From: Nitrospiraceae bacterium
GTDB lineage: Bacteria > Nitrospirota > Nitrospiria > Nitrospirales > UBA8639
Length of the DNA: 64,000 bases
Direction of reading: 5' to 3'
Assembly: GCA_020632595.1 (NCBI GenBank)
Contig: JACKFF010000003.1
Coordinates: 1-64,000, forward strand
Part shown: one piece after another, positions 7,957-16,463 of the stretch
Numbering within the stretch: the first letter of the stretch is position 1
Layout: each line of letters opens with the position of its first letter
Translations under genes and position numbers: made by a program
Notes under the pieces: model-generated
What the model was told of the DNA's origin: nothing
Database searches by the model: none
What the model saw: the letters and a program-made list of their open reading frames with translations, nothing else

Positions 7957-7986
7957 TTGACAAGATTAAAAGTCGTGCTTTAAGAT
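7957..7986 (+). promoter_or_regulatory. Candidate sigma-70-type promoter for the A-type carrier gene
   Basis: A perfect TTGACA (7957-7962) is followed after 18 bases by TAAGAT (7981-7986), about 90 bases before the start codon at 8078. Confidence 0.5.
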
Positions 7987-8077
7987 GTAAGCTCAATGGT
8001 GGATTATTTTCAACCGATTGAAAGGAAAGATGAATCTACAAAAATAATGTGATCATAAGGAGGAGGATACAACGACT

Positions 8078-8398
8078 ATGGTAACAATTACCCCGATCGC
8101 AGAGCAGAAAATTAAGGAACTGATTAAGGAAGAAGAAAATTCTGTCGGTTTACGCATTTACGTCAAAGGCGGCGGATGCAGCGGCTATCAATATGGAATG
8201 TCTTTTGAAGATAAAACCAGCGATGATGACACAATCATCGAAAAAGGCGACGTGAAGGTCATTGTGGATTCCCAAAGCGCCCCGATGCTCAGCGGCGCGG
8301 AAGTGGATTACGTTGATAGCCTGCAAGGGTCGGGATTTGCCATCAAGAATCCTCAAGCGAAGTCCACCTGTGGATGTGGAAGCTCATTCTCGACCTAA
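8078..8398 (+). CDS. erpA: A-type iron-sulfur carrier (ErpA/IscA family)
   Basis: The 106-residue HesB-fold protein has the three conserved cysteines: one in KGGGCSGYQYGM and two in the C-terminal CGCGSSF. A-type carriers accept Fe-S clusters from the IscU scaffold and hand them to apoproteins. It is a monocistronic unit outside the isc operon, with AAGGAGGAGG upstream and a terminator after it. Together with the iscA gene near 16.2 kb there are two A-type proteins in the window, so I read this one as ErpA-like; the exact subtype cannot be proved from the sequence. Confidence 0.88.
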   Translation: MVTITPIAEQKIKELIKEEENSVGLRIYVKGGGCSGYQYGMSFEDKTSDDDTIIEKGDVKVIVDSQSAPMLSGAEVDYVDSLQGSGFAIKNPQAKSTCGCGSSFST

Positions 8399-8426
8399 AA
8401 ACATTCTTTCAGAATCCTAACCAATT

Positions 8427-8475
8427 AGGGCTGGACTTGGACTTCCATAGGTAACCAAGATCCAGCCCTTTTTCT
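8427..8475 (+). terminator. Intrinsic terminator after the A-type carrier gene
   Basis: Arms AGGGCTGGA (8427-8435) and TCCAGCCCT (8461-8469) pair perfectly and are followed by a T-run. The loop is long (25 bases). Confidence 0.75.
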
Positions 8476-8491
8476 TTTCCAGAGAGACCTC

Positions 8492-9286
8492 ATGCCTAAA
8501 GCAACCCTCACCAAACGTCTAGAGTTTTGCTCCTCTCACCGCTACCACAATCCTGAATGGGATGACGCCACAAATCGTGAAGTTTTTGGTCTTTGTAATA
8601 ATGTCAATACCCATGGCCATAACTATTTATTGGAAGTCACCCTGCAGGGGGATATCGACCCAGTCACAGGGATGATCATCAATTTATATGACTTAAAAAT
8701 CATTTTAAATCAGGTCCTGGAACAATTTGATCATAAAAACTTAAATCTTGATACCCCGTATTTTTCCAAGAAAATTCCCACGACCGAAAATCTCGCAGTC
8801 ACCCTTTGGCACATTTTGGAAAAACATCCAGACCTCCCTAATCCGGATACACTTCGTCTTTATGAGGACGAAACCCTTTATGCCGAGGTGAATACGAGTT
8901 TCATGGATGGTGCCCTCCAACCTGCTAACGGATCATCGGCCATCATCGCTCGGCACTATGCGTTTTCGGCCCTGAATCAATCCAGGGCGGGTCATACCCA
9001 AGGGCATGCTTATGATCTGTGGATTGCCACTAAGGGCCAAATTTCCAGCGACACCGGGCAGGTTATGAATTTACAGACTCTGGATCAAATCGTCAGATCC
9101 CAGATTCTGGCACGATTTGACCAGCGAAATATAAGCCAGGATCAGGCCTTTGCCAACACTCCCGTTACAGACTCCGCAATTGCCAAAATCATCTGGGAAA
9201 CACTCCAGCCCCACTTCCACACCCCTCCCCTATATCGAGTCTCCGTGAGCCAACAACCAGGTGCCGTGGCTGTCCATACTATATAG
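8492..9286 (+). CDS. Tandem 6-pyruvoyl-tetrahydropterin synthase/QueD-like protein, second domain degenerate
   Basis: The 264-residue protein is two PTPS-fold domains in a row. Domain 1 (about 1-135) has a full site: zinc ligands His17, His41 and His43 (SSHRYHN, NTHGHNY), catalytic Cys35 in LCNNVN, the FDHKNLN Asp-His pair and a Glu in LYEDETLYAEV. Domain 2 (about 145-264) keeps the fold (ARHYAFSAL, GHTQGHAYDLW, RFDQRNIS) but has Gln in place of two key histidines and no catalytic Cys. Domain 1 should act on 7,8-dihydroneopterin triphosphate, to give 6-pyruvoyltetrahydropterin or, as QueD, carboxytetrahydropterin for queuosine. No other queuosine or folate genes are adjacent, so the pathway is undecided. 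Confidence 0.82.
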   Translation: MPKATLTKRLEFCSSHRYHNPEWDDATNREVFGLCNNVNTHGHNYLLEVTLQGDIDPVTGMIINLYDLKIILNQVLEQFDHKNLNLDTPYFSKKIPTTENLAVTLWHILEKHPDLPNPDTLRLYEDETLYAEVNTSFMDGALQPANGSSAIIARHYAFSALNQSRAGHTQGHAYDLWIATKGQISSDTGQVMNLQTLDQIVRSQILARFDQRNISQDQAFANTPVTDSAIAKIIWETLQPHFHTPPLYRVSVSQQPGAVAVHTI

Positions 9287-9411
9287 CCTGAACCTGAAAG
9301 CACCGTCATGAAGGCGTGCACCAACTCAATCAGAATACCCTGTTAGCCGAAAAACCCTCTGCAGGCGCCGGACGAAACCAGGATCGGGGGAGGTTTCTCC
9401 CAAAACAGAAT

Positions 9412-9750
9412 TTAGGGTTGGATAGAGAACGACTGCCGAATCAAGTCGGCCAATTCCGTGGGTTCTAATTTTCCCTCTTTGGTAAGCACAAGGGTTCCGT
9501 TGGAAAAGAAATGGGTGGTGGGATAGGTTTCAAATTGATGTCGCTTTTTAATGGCACGGCACCGACCCGGAACGTGCATTTTAGCCTTTCCAAATCGCAC
9601 ATTCGAATACTGTTGAGCAATGTCCGCAAGAACAGGATCATAGGCTTTACAAGGTTCGCAGGTCGCAATGCCATAGGCTACAACCGCAGCTGAAGCCTCA
9701 GTAAAGCCTTCATAATTGTCATCGTTCACATCTTCAACAATACCGGACAT
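9412..9750 (-). CDS. Thioredoxin-like protein with CEPC active site
   Basis: This 112-residue protein has a thioredoxin fold: a short N-terminal strand, VVAYGIATCEPCKAYDPVLADIA with the redox pair CEPC, and the cis-Pro strand region FETYPTTHFFSNGTLV. There is no signal peptide. The usual WCGPC motif is altered, so redox potential and partners may differ from canonical TrxA. It lies downstream of the peroxiredoxin on the same strand, but a terminator separates them. The ATG at 9750 is preferred over the GTG directly before it. Confidence 0.85.
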   Translation of the reverse strand: MSGIVEDVNDDNYEGFTEASAAVVAYGIATCEPCKAYDPVLADIAQQYSNVRFGKAKMHVPGRCRAIKKRHQFETYPTTHFFSNGTLVLTKEGKLEPTELADLIRQSFSIQP

Positions 9751-9771
9751 CACAGCCTCGCTGTCAAAAAT

Positions 9772-9811
9772 TACAGGCCGAAGGGGTTGGATGAAGTTCC
9801 AACCCCTTCGG
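9772..9811 (-). terminator. Intrinsic terminator after the peroxiredoxin gene
   Basis: A perfect 14-bp stem (9778-9791 with 9798-9811), six-base loop and a TAATTTTTG tail on the minus strand, just past the peroxiredoxin stop. Confidence 0.9.
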
Positions 9812-9828
9812 TCAGAGCATCTTCTTGA

Positions 9829-10302
9829 TTATTTCAACTTCTGCAACGCTTCCAAAATTTCTTTGTCGTCACGAGCGGTTTTGATATCTTGAACTTTCGC
9901 ATAGGCCACTTTTCCATTTTTATCCACGATGACGGTAGCCCGCTTTGAACAATTCAACGGCTCAAAATACAATCCATAGGCCTTAGACACCGTCCGATGC
10001 ATATCGGCAAGTAATTGATGCTTAAGATCTAAGGAATCCGCCCAAGCTTTGTGGGAAAAAAAGCTATCACAGCTGATGCCAAAAATTTCGGCATTGACTG
10101 ATTCAAAATTGGGAAAATCATCGGTCAAACATTTATTTTCTCCGGTACAAACCGGGCTCCAATCCAGAGGATAAAATGCCAGAACCACGTTCTTCTTTCC
10201 GCGATAGTCGCTGAGCTTAATATCCTTTTGATCTTGGTCTTTTAATGTAAAATCGGGGGCTACATCTCCGACCTTCACTTCTGGGGCAACATCTGTGGAC
10301 AT
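9829..10302 (-). CDS. Peroxiredoxin (AhpC/TSA family)
   Basis: The 157-residue protein begins with VKVGDVAPDFTLKDQDQKDI and has the peroxidatic site FYPLDWSPVCTGEN, where the Cys in PVCTGEN attacks the peroxide. The helix FESVNAEIFGISCDSFFSHKAWA contains a second Cys and a later NCSKR holds a third, so a resolving partner is possible within the protein. It reduces hydrogen or organic peroxides in the cytoplasm. AAGGAGAG stands before the ATG. The thioredoxin-like gene just downstream is a possible reductant, though a terminator lies between. Confidence 0.92.
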   Translation of the reverse strand: MSTDVAPEVKVGDVAPDFTLKDQDQKDIKLSDYRGKKNVVLAFYPLDWSPVCTGENKCLTDDFPNFESVNAEIFGISCDSFFSHKAWADSLDLKHQLLADMHRTVSKAYGLYFEPLNCSKRATVIVDKNGKVAYAKVQDIKTARDDKEILEALQKLK

Positions 10303-10696
10303 AATGACTCTCCTTCGTTGTTATGGAAATGCCGAAAATTCACTTGACCTTTGGTGGTACCATGGGGTGAAAAAGTTTGTCAATCTGGCAGAAGCCCTAC
10401 AGAATTGTCCATTTAGCCCTAACGAAATTCCTCTCCGGAGGTAGCTTGCTGAGCCCAAAAGCCGCATGGGGCTCAAATCTGCTATCTTCCTCACACCAAT
10501 TTTCACCACCTCTCATCCTAACAGCGCTGACATATGCCATGGCGGCATACTCACCGTCCAGCCGGAATAAGATATCGATCTTGTGTTTTGGCCTATCTCA
10601 GGGTATCGTAAATAAAAGGCCAGTGAAATCTTCTTCCTCCTTGATACCATCCAAAATCTTCCCAATTTCTAGGTCATTGTTGGTCACGCATTCCTT
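10303..10696. other. Intergenic region between divergent peroxiredoxin and PBP1A genes
   Basis: This should hold the promoters of both flanking genes. I could not pick clear -35/-10 boxes. On the minus strand a frame from a GTG at 10687 (with AAGGA upstream) runs to 10397, broken by a single in-frame TGA at 10598-10600. It is reported as a low-level finding only. Confidence 0.5.
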
Positions 10697-13096
10697 ATGA
10701 GTAAATTTCAGACGTTTTTTTCCACGCTACGCGGCTGGTCCTGGCTTCGAATAACGATGATCACCACGTTTCTTGCCTTGTGTGTCGGGGTAGGAGGTCT
10801 TGCGGGAATTCTCTGGATTGCAACCCGTGACCTTCCCACATTCGATTCCTTTCAGGACTACCATCCGAGTTTAGTATCGAGAGTCTATGCAGATAACGGT
10901 GAACTCATTGGGCAATTTTTCATTGAACGTCGTCTGTATACCCCCATCGACAAAATTCCCAAAGCCTTCACACAAGCGGTCATTGCAACAGAAGATACCC
11001 GTTTTTTTGATCATCCTGGGCTGGACATTGTCGGCATCGGCCGGGCCGCCTGGACCAATCTCAAAAAAGGTGGTCGGTTTCAAGGCGCGAGCACCATTAC
11101 CCAACAGTTAGCCAGAGCCCTTTTTCTTTCTCCCGAACGGACGTATCAGCGAAAAATCAAAGAGCTCATTCTCGCAGTAAAAATGGAATGGGTATTGACC
11201 AAAGAGCAAATTCTTGAAATGTACTTAAACCAGATTTATTTCGGTCACGGCGCTTATGGAGTGGCCGCCGCCGCCTTAACCTATTTTGATAAAAACGTCT
11301 CGGATTTAAGTCTTCCTGAATCGGCATTTTTGGCTGGTCTTCCTAAAGCTCCAAACACCTATTCTCCCTATCGAAACCCGGATCTGGCTAAATCGCGCAA
11401 AGAATTGGTCTTAGGGCGTATGGTAGAAGCCGGATATATCACCAACGAGGAGGCGCAGGCCGCCATGGCCACAACCCTAGCCTACCGCCACCAATCCATA
11501 GAACCGATTGCGGCCTATTTCCTGGAAGAGGTTCGTCAGCACTTGGTGGATCGGTACGGAGAAACCCTCGTGTATAAGGGTGGACTGCGAATCTACACCA
11601 CCCTAAACATTGCCATGCAGAAAATCGCGGAAGAAGCGGTTCGTACAGGACTCCGCCAATTAGATAAACGTCAAGGCTGGCGAGGACCGATTGAACATAT
11701 TGACTTTTCCAAAGATTTCACGCCTCCCGATACTTTTCCGGAGCTACAGAGTCCGAAGGCAGCTCTTGTCCATGGCCTGTACCGAGCGCTTGTGACCAAC
11801 GTGACCAAACAATCTGCTCAAATCCTGATTGGAAATACCTATAAGGGTTCTATTCTTTTCGAGGATATGCGATGGGCCCAGCGGCGATTGGAGAAAAGCG
11901 GAGATGTGGGAACAGCGGTCGTCCGCGATAAAGCTTCTCCCCTCCAACTCCTAAAGGTCGGAGACATTATTGAGGTCGCCCCGAAAAATGGCACTGTCGA
12001 GTCGGGCGAATTTGTCTTAGAGCAAACTCCGATCGTGGAGGGCGCCCTCATCGCCATGGATCCGAGGACAGGCGCCGTGCAATCAATGGTGGGAGGGTAT
12101 GACTTTACTCGAAGTCAGTTCAATCGTGCAGTGATTGCCCGTCGACAACCCGGTTCCGCCTTCAAGCCACTCATTTATGCCTCGGCGCTTCAACAAGGCC
12201 TGACACCGGCAACCCTGATTCTCGATGCCCCCGTCGTCTATGAAGACGAGGATTTAGACCGGGTATGGAAGCCGGAAAATTATGAAAAACGCTTTTTTGG
12301 AACCATTACGCTTCGTGAGGCCCTCCGCCATTCCCGCAACGCCGCGACCGTCAGGTTGCTTGAACAAATCGGAGTTCCCGAGGTCGTCAATATTGCCAGT
12401 AATCTGGGAATTCGAAGTCCGCTCAGCCAGGACCTCTCTTTAGCCTTGGGATCCTCCAGCGTAACCCTCCAAGAAATCACTTCCGCGTATGGCGTGTTTG
12501 CGAATCAGGGTTTGTGGCTTGAGCCTTACCTGATTACACATGCCAAGAACCTCAACGGGGAAATCCTGGAACAACACCAGTTCGAACCGAGACAGGCCAT
12601 GACCAAGGAAAACGCCTACTTGATCACCAACATGCTCATGGATGTCATTCAAAGCGGAACCGGAAGACTCGCCAAATCTATTGGCCGTCCATTGGCAGGT
12701 AAGACTGGAACCACAAATAGTTACAACGATGCGTGGTTTGTCGGATATGCCCCGAATTTGGCGACAGGAGTATGGGTGGGATTTGATGGGGTTCGAACAC
12801 TCGGCAGATTGGAATCCGGAGCACATGCGGCCCTGCCAATATGGACCAAGTTTGTTGATCAAGCGCTGCTACACTCGCCGGTTATGACCTTTCCTATTCC
12901 TAATGACATTCAATTCGCCCAGATCGACACCACGACGGGTGACCTGCCGTCCAAGACCAGTCGAAACATCAGTACGGAAGTTTTTCGTAAAGGAACGGAA
13001 CCAGGAAAAGCGGCTCCTCAAAAGGCGAACCCTATGGATTTTTTTGAGTTCGACCGGTTGAACTCGGATTCATCCAACCAGCTTTCCCCGTTTTGA
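10697..13096 (+). CDS. mrcA: Bifunctional penicillin-binding protein 1A
   Basis: The 799-residue class A PBP has an N-terminal membrane anchor (about residues 18-42), a glycosyltransferase domain with ATEDTRFFDHPGLD and GASTITQQLARALFLSPER, and a transpeptidase domain with the three active-site motifs: SAFK (catalytic Ser about 487), SRN in HSRNAATV, and KTGT near residue 669. It polymerises lipid II and cross-links peptides on the outer face of the inner membrane. Length and motif order are normal. No partner lipoprotein gene or other cell-wall gene is next to it. Confidence 0.96.
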   Translation: MSKFQTFFSTLRGWSWLRITMITTFLALCVGVGGLAGILWIATRDLPTFDSFQDYHPSLVSRVYADNGELIGQFFIERRLYTPIDKIPKAFTQAVIATEDTRFFDHPGLDIVGIGRAAWTNLKKGGRFQGASTITQQLARALFLSPERTYQRKIKELILAVKMEWVLTKEQILEMYLNQIYFGHGAYGVAAAALTYFDKNVSDLSLPESAFLAGLPKAPNTYSPYRNPDLAKSRKELVLGRMVEAGYITNEEAQAAMATTLAYRHQSIEPIAAYFLEEVRQHLVDRYGETLVYKGGLRIYTTLNIAMQKIAEEAVRTGLRQLDKRQGWRGPIEHIDFSKDFTPPDTFPELQSPKAALVHGLYRALVTNVTKQSAQILIGNTYKGSILFEDMRWAQRRLEKSGDVGTAVVRDKASPLQLLKVGDIIEVAPKNGTVESGEFVLEQTPIVEGALIAMDPRTGAVQSMVGGYDFTRSQFNRAVIARRQPGSAFKPLIYASALQQGLTPATLILDAPVVYEDEDLDRVWKPENYEKRFFGTITLREALRHSRNAATVRLLEQIGVPEVVNIASNLGIRSPLSQDLSLALGSSSVTLQEITSAYGVFANQGLWLEPYLITHAKNLNGEILEQHQFEPRQAMTKENAYLITNMLMDVIQSGTGRLAKSIGRPLAGKTGTTNSYNDAWFVGYAPNLATGVWVGFDGVRTLGRLESGAHAALPIWTKFVDQALLHSPVMTFPIPNDIQFAQIDTTTGDLPSKTSRNISTEVFRKGTEPGKAAPQKANPMDFFEFDRLNSDSSNQLSPF

Positions 13097-13137
13097 TAGA
13101 ACTCTTCAGCAGGCCCATTACACCCTATCGCGTGTTC

Positions 13138-13356
13138 TCAGGACTGGGCATCCTGATACTCTTCATACCAGGCCATTTGAATGGCCTCCAGTTTTTTTTC
13201 ATTGGACGTTTTGGGATCGTCCTTAAATTCAGGAAGGGCAACCACCCACGCATGTAAATCCGTAAACCTGACCGTTAATGGATCAAGGTCGGGATGCTCC
13301 TCCTGCAGCCGAATAGCAATGTCTTCCGTATTTCCCCACATGAATTCCTGAGCCAT
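13138..13356 (-). CDS. iscX: IscX, iron-sulfur assembly accessory protein
   Basis: The 72-residue acidic protein has the IscX signature HPDLDPLTVRFTDLHAWV followed by LPEFKDDPKTSNEKKLEAIQMAW. IscX binds the cysteine desulfurase IscS at the same face as frataxin and modulates cluster assembly, probably with bound iron. It is the last gene of the minus-strand isc operon, 59 bases after hscA, as in Proteobacteria. Confidence 0.93.
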   Translation of the reverse strand: MAQEFMWGNTEDIAIRLQEEHPDLDPLTVRFTDLHAWVVALPEFKDDPKTSNEKKLEAIQMAWYEEYQDAQS

Positions 13357-13415
13357 GATTTCTTCCCCTTGGATGAATGGGTTTTGCCCATGCCGAAAGT
13401 CTCCCTGTTGAGGGA

Positions 13416-15233
13416 TTATTTAATGACGTCAGATAATTTCTTACTTTCAAGAGCTTCTTTCAACGTGGCATCCATCAACACTTCGGCCAAATGGTGCGTC
13501 GTCTTTTCAACCTCAGTAATTTTCGCACGTATGACACGATGATCGTCCCCGTCTTTCACTTCACTAAGCTGCCGTAAAATCTGACGAATGCCTTCCGCTT
13601 CCTTTTCTTGAATTAAATTCGCGGCGCGCCCCAGAGCTTTCTCGGTCGCCACGATGATCGCATTGGCTTCATTCCGTGCTTCTATAATCTGACGGGCTTT
13701 GATATCTTCGGTGGCAAATTGGAACGAATCACGAACCATCCCTTCCACCTCATCGTCGGTCAGTCCATGAGAAGGCTTCACCTGAACCGATTGCGCCTCC
13801 CCCGTCCGGATATCTCTAGCCGTCACCTGTAGGATCCCATTGGCATCAATGAGAAAATTGACTTCCACGCGAGGGACTCCTGCCGGCAAGGGTGGAAGCT
13901 TTAATTGGAAGCGGGCCAAACTTCGATTGTCTTTAACCAATTCCCGTTCTCCCTGGAGGATATGAATATCCACCGAGGTCTGCCCATCGACATAGGTCGT
14001 AAACATTTCCTTTGCACTGGTTGGAATCGTGGTATTTCGACGGATCAGCGCACTCATGACCCCGCCCATCGTTTCGATTCCCAATGACAAGGGAGTCACG
14101 TCCAGTAACAACAGGTCTTTGGTATGCCCGCCTAAAATATCAGCTTGAACTGCCGCCCCTAACGCGACAACTTCGTCAGGGTTCAGTTCAGAGTGCGGCT
14201 TCTGGCCGAAGAGTTCTTCCACTTTTCGCCAAACCAATGGCATGCGGGTATTCCCGCCGACCAGGACCACTTCATCAATCTGACTGGCGCTTAAGCCTGC
14301 ATCTTTGAGGGCAAGCCGACAAGGCCCAAGGGTTCTTTCCACCAAACCCATCGTTAACGTTTCCATGCTCTCCCGCGTCCATAACTTTTCATACGTCGAA
14401 TTGGGAAGCTCTATCACCGCCTGAGCTTGGGTTTCATCCGACAACCGGATTTTGACACGCTCCGCCTCTAACCGAACGGTTTGCATTAAATCCGGATTCT
14501 CCCCGACCCTAAGGCCTTGAGTTTGAAAAATATCCTCTACCATCACATCGACGAGCAGTTGATCGAAATCATCTCCCCCTAAATGGGTGTCTCCATTCGT
14601 CGCCAGGACTTCAAAAATTCCATCTTTTAACTTGAGTATAGAGATATCAAACGTCCCTCCGCCCAGATCATAGATCGCGATCAGACCTTGTGTTTTTTTC
14701 TGCAGGCCATACGCTAAGGAAGCGGCTGTCGGCTCATTAATGATGCGCAGGATCTCTAATCCGGCAATCATACCCGCATCTTTGGTGGCTTGCCGTTGAC
14801 TATCATTGAAATACGCCGGGACAGTCACCACGGCCTTGGAGATGTCTTCCTTTAAATAATCCTCGGCTCGCCGTTTTAATTCTTTCAGAATCATGGCGGA
14901 CACTTGAGGGGGAGAAAAGGTTTTTTCTCCCATTTCAATTCGAATGACCCCGTTTTTTTCATGCAGCTGATAAGGAAAATACTTCAGGTCGTCCTTCACG
15001 TCGGCCAGCCCCTTGCCCATAAACCGCTTCACGGAATAAATGGTGCGGGAAGGATCACGAATTAAATGAGCTTTGGCCGGCTCTCCCACGATCATCCCAT
15101 TATCAGTTAACCCGACGATGGAAGGGACTTTGGTTTGCCCGTCCGGGCCGGGGATGACATGAGGCCCATCCTTATCCATAAAGGCAATTAACGAGTTTGT
15201 CGTTCCTAAATCTATACCAACAATGCGACTCAC
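13416..15233 (-). CDS. hscA: HscA, Hsp70-type chaperone for Fe-S cluster transfer
   Basis: The 605-residue Hsp70 begins MSRIVGIDLGTTNSLIAF and has the phosphate and connect motifs AVVTVPAYFNDSQRQATKDA, IYDLGGGTFDISIL and VVLVGGNTRMPLVW, then a substrate-binding domain from about residue 380. HscA binds the LPPVK loop of IscU and, with HscB, drives release of the cluster. The length fits HscA and the C-terminus lacks the long acidic tail of DnaK; the position between hscB and iscX settles the assignment. Confidence 0.94.
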   Translation of the reverse strand: MSRIVGIDLGTTNSLIAFMDKDGPHVIPGPDGQTKVPSIVGLTDNGMIVGEPAKAHLIRDPSRTIYSVKRFMGKGLADVKDDLKYFPYQLHEKNGVIRIEMGEKTFSPPQVSAMILKELKRRAEDYLKEDISKAVVTVPAYFNDSQRQATKDAGMIAGLEILRIINEPTAASLAYGLQKKTQGLIAIYDLGGGTFDISILKLKDGIFEVLATNGDTHLGGDDFDQLLVDVMVEDIFQTQGLRVGENPDLMQTVRLEAERVKIRLSDETQAQAVIELPNSTYEKLWTRESMETLTMGLVERTLGPCRLALKDAGLSASQIDEVVLVGGNTRMPLVWRKVEELFGQKPHSELNPDEVVALGAAVQADILGGHTKDLLLLDVTPLSLGIETMGGVMSALIRRNTTIPTSAKEMFTTYVDGQTSVDIHILQGERELVKDNRSLARFQLKLPPLPAGVPRVEVNFLIDANGILQVTARDIRTGEAQSVQVKPSHGLTDDEVEGMVRDSFQFATEDIKARQIIEARNEANAIIVATEKALGRAANLIQEKEAEGIRQILRQLSEVKDGDDHRVIRAKITEVEKTTHHLAEVLMDATLKEALESKKLSDVIK

Positions 15234-15259
15234 AATATATTCCTTTTAACTGATGATGA

Positions 15260-15982
15260 TTAGCCCGTGGTTTCGAGCAAATCGTTGACCATATTCCGCA
15301 CGTATGTTCGATTAGAAAGGATTTCCTGCATAGCGCGCAAAATAGAATTTTTTTCTTCACGCGCCTCCCCTGGAAGAGGAGTGCGTGCTTGCAACTGATC
15401 CCATTGTTTGAACTGACCCTGCAGGGACTCTTCCATTTCAGCCTGGCGTTTCTCCAAACGCTCTCGTTCGTCCTGCAACTTTTTCCGAAGGGCCTCAAGC
15501 TCAGGTGACGCGCCTTGGGGAGCCAGTTGTCGGAATGTTTCCAAATCCTCTTGCAGCTCAAGAACTTCTTCAAACAAATCCGCCGGGGGATTCGATCGAA
15601 TATCTTTCACCGCTCCAGCCTCCAACCGGATCAAATATTCCGCCCGCTGAATGGGATCCTTGAGTGTGCGATAGCCGGCATTCAGAAATGCGGAATTGCC
15701 TAAACTAATGGCTTTTTCCGATTCATCTTTGGTGGAATAAAAATCCGGATGGAAAGTACGACTTAATTCATAAAATGTCTGTTCCAATTGTTGTTCGTCA
15801 ATGTTCAACAGACGAGGGAGTTGAAAGCAGGCAAAATAATCCAAGTCCTTTGAAAGCGGCTGAACCTTGACGCATTGCCCACAGAGGTACTCTCCCGTGA
15901 CTTCAGACTGGCAGTGCCAGCACATACTGCGGGCCATGGGAAGTTCCCGGGCCTTTGTCGCGGTTGAATGTTGATGTTCCAT
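15260..15982 (-). CDS. hscB: HscB co-chaperone with N-terminal zinc-ribbon-like Cys4
   Basis: The 240-residue protein has a J-domain with LSRTFHPDFYSTKDE (the HPD that stimulates HscA ATPase) and a C-terminal three-helix domain that binds IscU. Before the J-domain, residues about 21-37 hold two Cys pairs (CWHC and CGQC). This zinc-finger-like module is typical of eukaryotic HSC20 and some bacterial homologues but absent from E. coli HscB. The C-terminal part is longer and more charged than usual, predicted coiled coil around residues 160-205. The gene is 27 bases upstream of hscA. Confidence 0.93.
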   Translation of the reverse strand: MEHQHSTATKARELPMARSMCWHCQSEVTGEYLCGQCVKVQPLSKDLDYFACFQLPRLLNIDEQQLEQTFYELSRTFHPDFYSTKDESEKAISLGNSAFLNAGYRTLKDPIQRAEYLIRLEAGAVKDIRSNPPADLFEEVLELQEDLETFRQLAPQGASPELEALRKKLQDERERLEKRQAEMEESLQGQFKQWDQLQARTPLPGEAREEKNSILRAMQEILSNRTYVRNMVNDLLETTG

Positions 15983-16000
15983 GATTTTCTAGCTCTGACG

Positions 16001-16033
16001 ACTCGGGCATGGGGAACTTCCCCATGCCCGAGT
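16001..16033. repeat. Perfect 33-base palindrome between iscA and hscB
   Basis: Two 16-base arms (16001-16016 and 16018-16033) pair perfectly around one base. It sits inside the isc operon, between the iscA stop and the hscB start. There is no T-run on the minus strand after it, so rather than a full terminator it may be an RNA-processing or attenuation hairpin that sets the ratio of iscRSUA to hscBA mRNA. Confidence 0.8.
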
Positions 16034-16067
16034 TGTTACATCACTATGTGATTGAAAAAGATTGGAC

Positions 16068-16421
16068 TTATGCTGAAAACGACTCTCCGCACCCACATGT
16101 CTTCGTGGCATTGGGATTAATAAATTTGAAAGCACCACTCACCATGTCCTTTTGATAATCCAGGGTCATCCCCTGGAGATAAATGGCGCTTTTGGCATCC
16201 ACGATCACTTTGACACCATCTACTTCGGTAACGGTATCAAACTCCCCGATCTTGTCATCGAAGTTGACGGTATAGCTCAACCCCGAACAGCCGCCACCCT
16301 TAACTCCCAATCGAAGACCACCTTCAGTAATTCCCTGAAGGTCCAATAACCGCTTGACCTCTTTCAACGCCTCATCGGTCATGACAACCGTTGAATTGCT
16401 TTCCGTGGTTTTTGTATCCAT
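16068..16421 (-). CDS. iscA: IscA-type iron-sulfur carrier
   Basis: The 117-residue A-type carrier has the conserved cysteines in VKGGGCSGLSYTVNF and CGCGESF. It follows iscU in the operon and would deliver clusters or iron to target proteins. The upstream AGGGAG favours the ATG at 16421 (start MDTKTTESN); in-frame starts at 16427 and 16442 exist. The C-terminal CGCG with both cysteines in place indicates a functional protein. Confidence 0.93.
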   Translation of the reverse strand: MDTKTTESNSTVVMTDEALKEVKRLLDLQGITEGGLRLGVKGGGCSGLSYTVNFDDKIGEFDTVTEVDGVKVIVDAKSAIYLQGMTLDYQKDMVSGAFKFINPNATKTCGCGESFSA

Positions 16422-16463
16422 CACCATTTCTCCCTGCAACAAATCATAAACGGTTCCTTGAGC

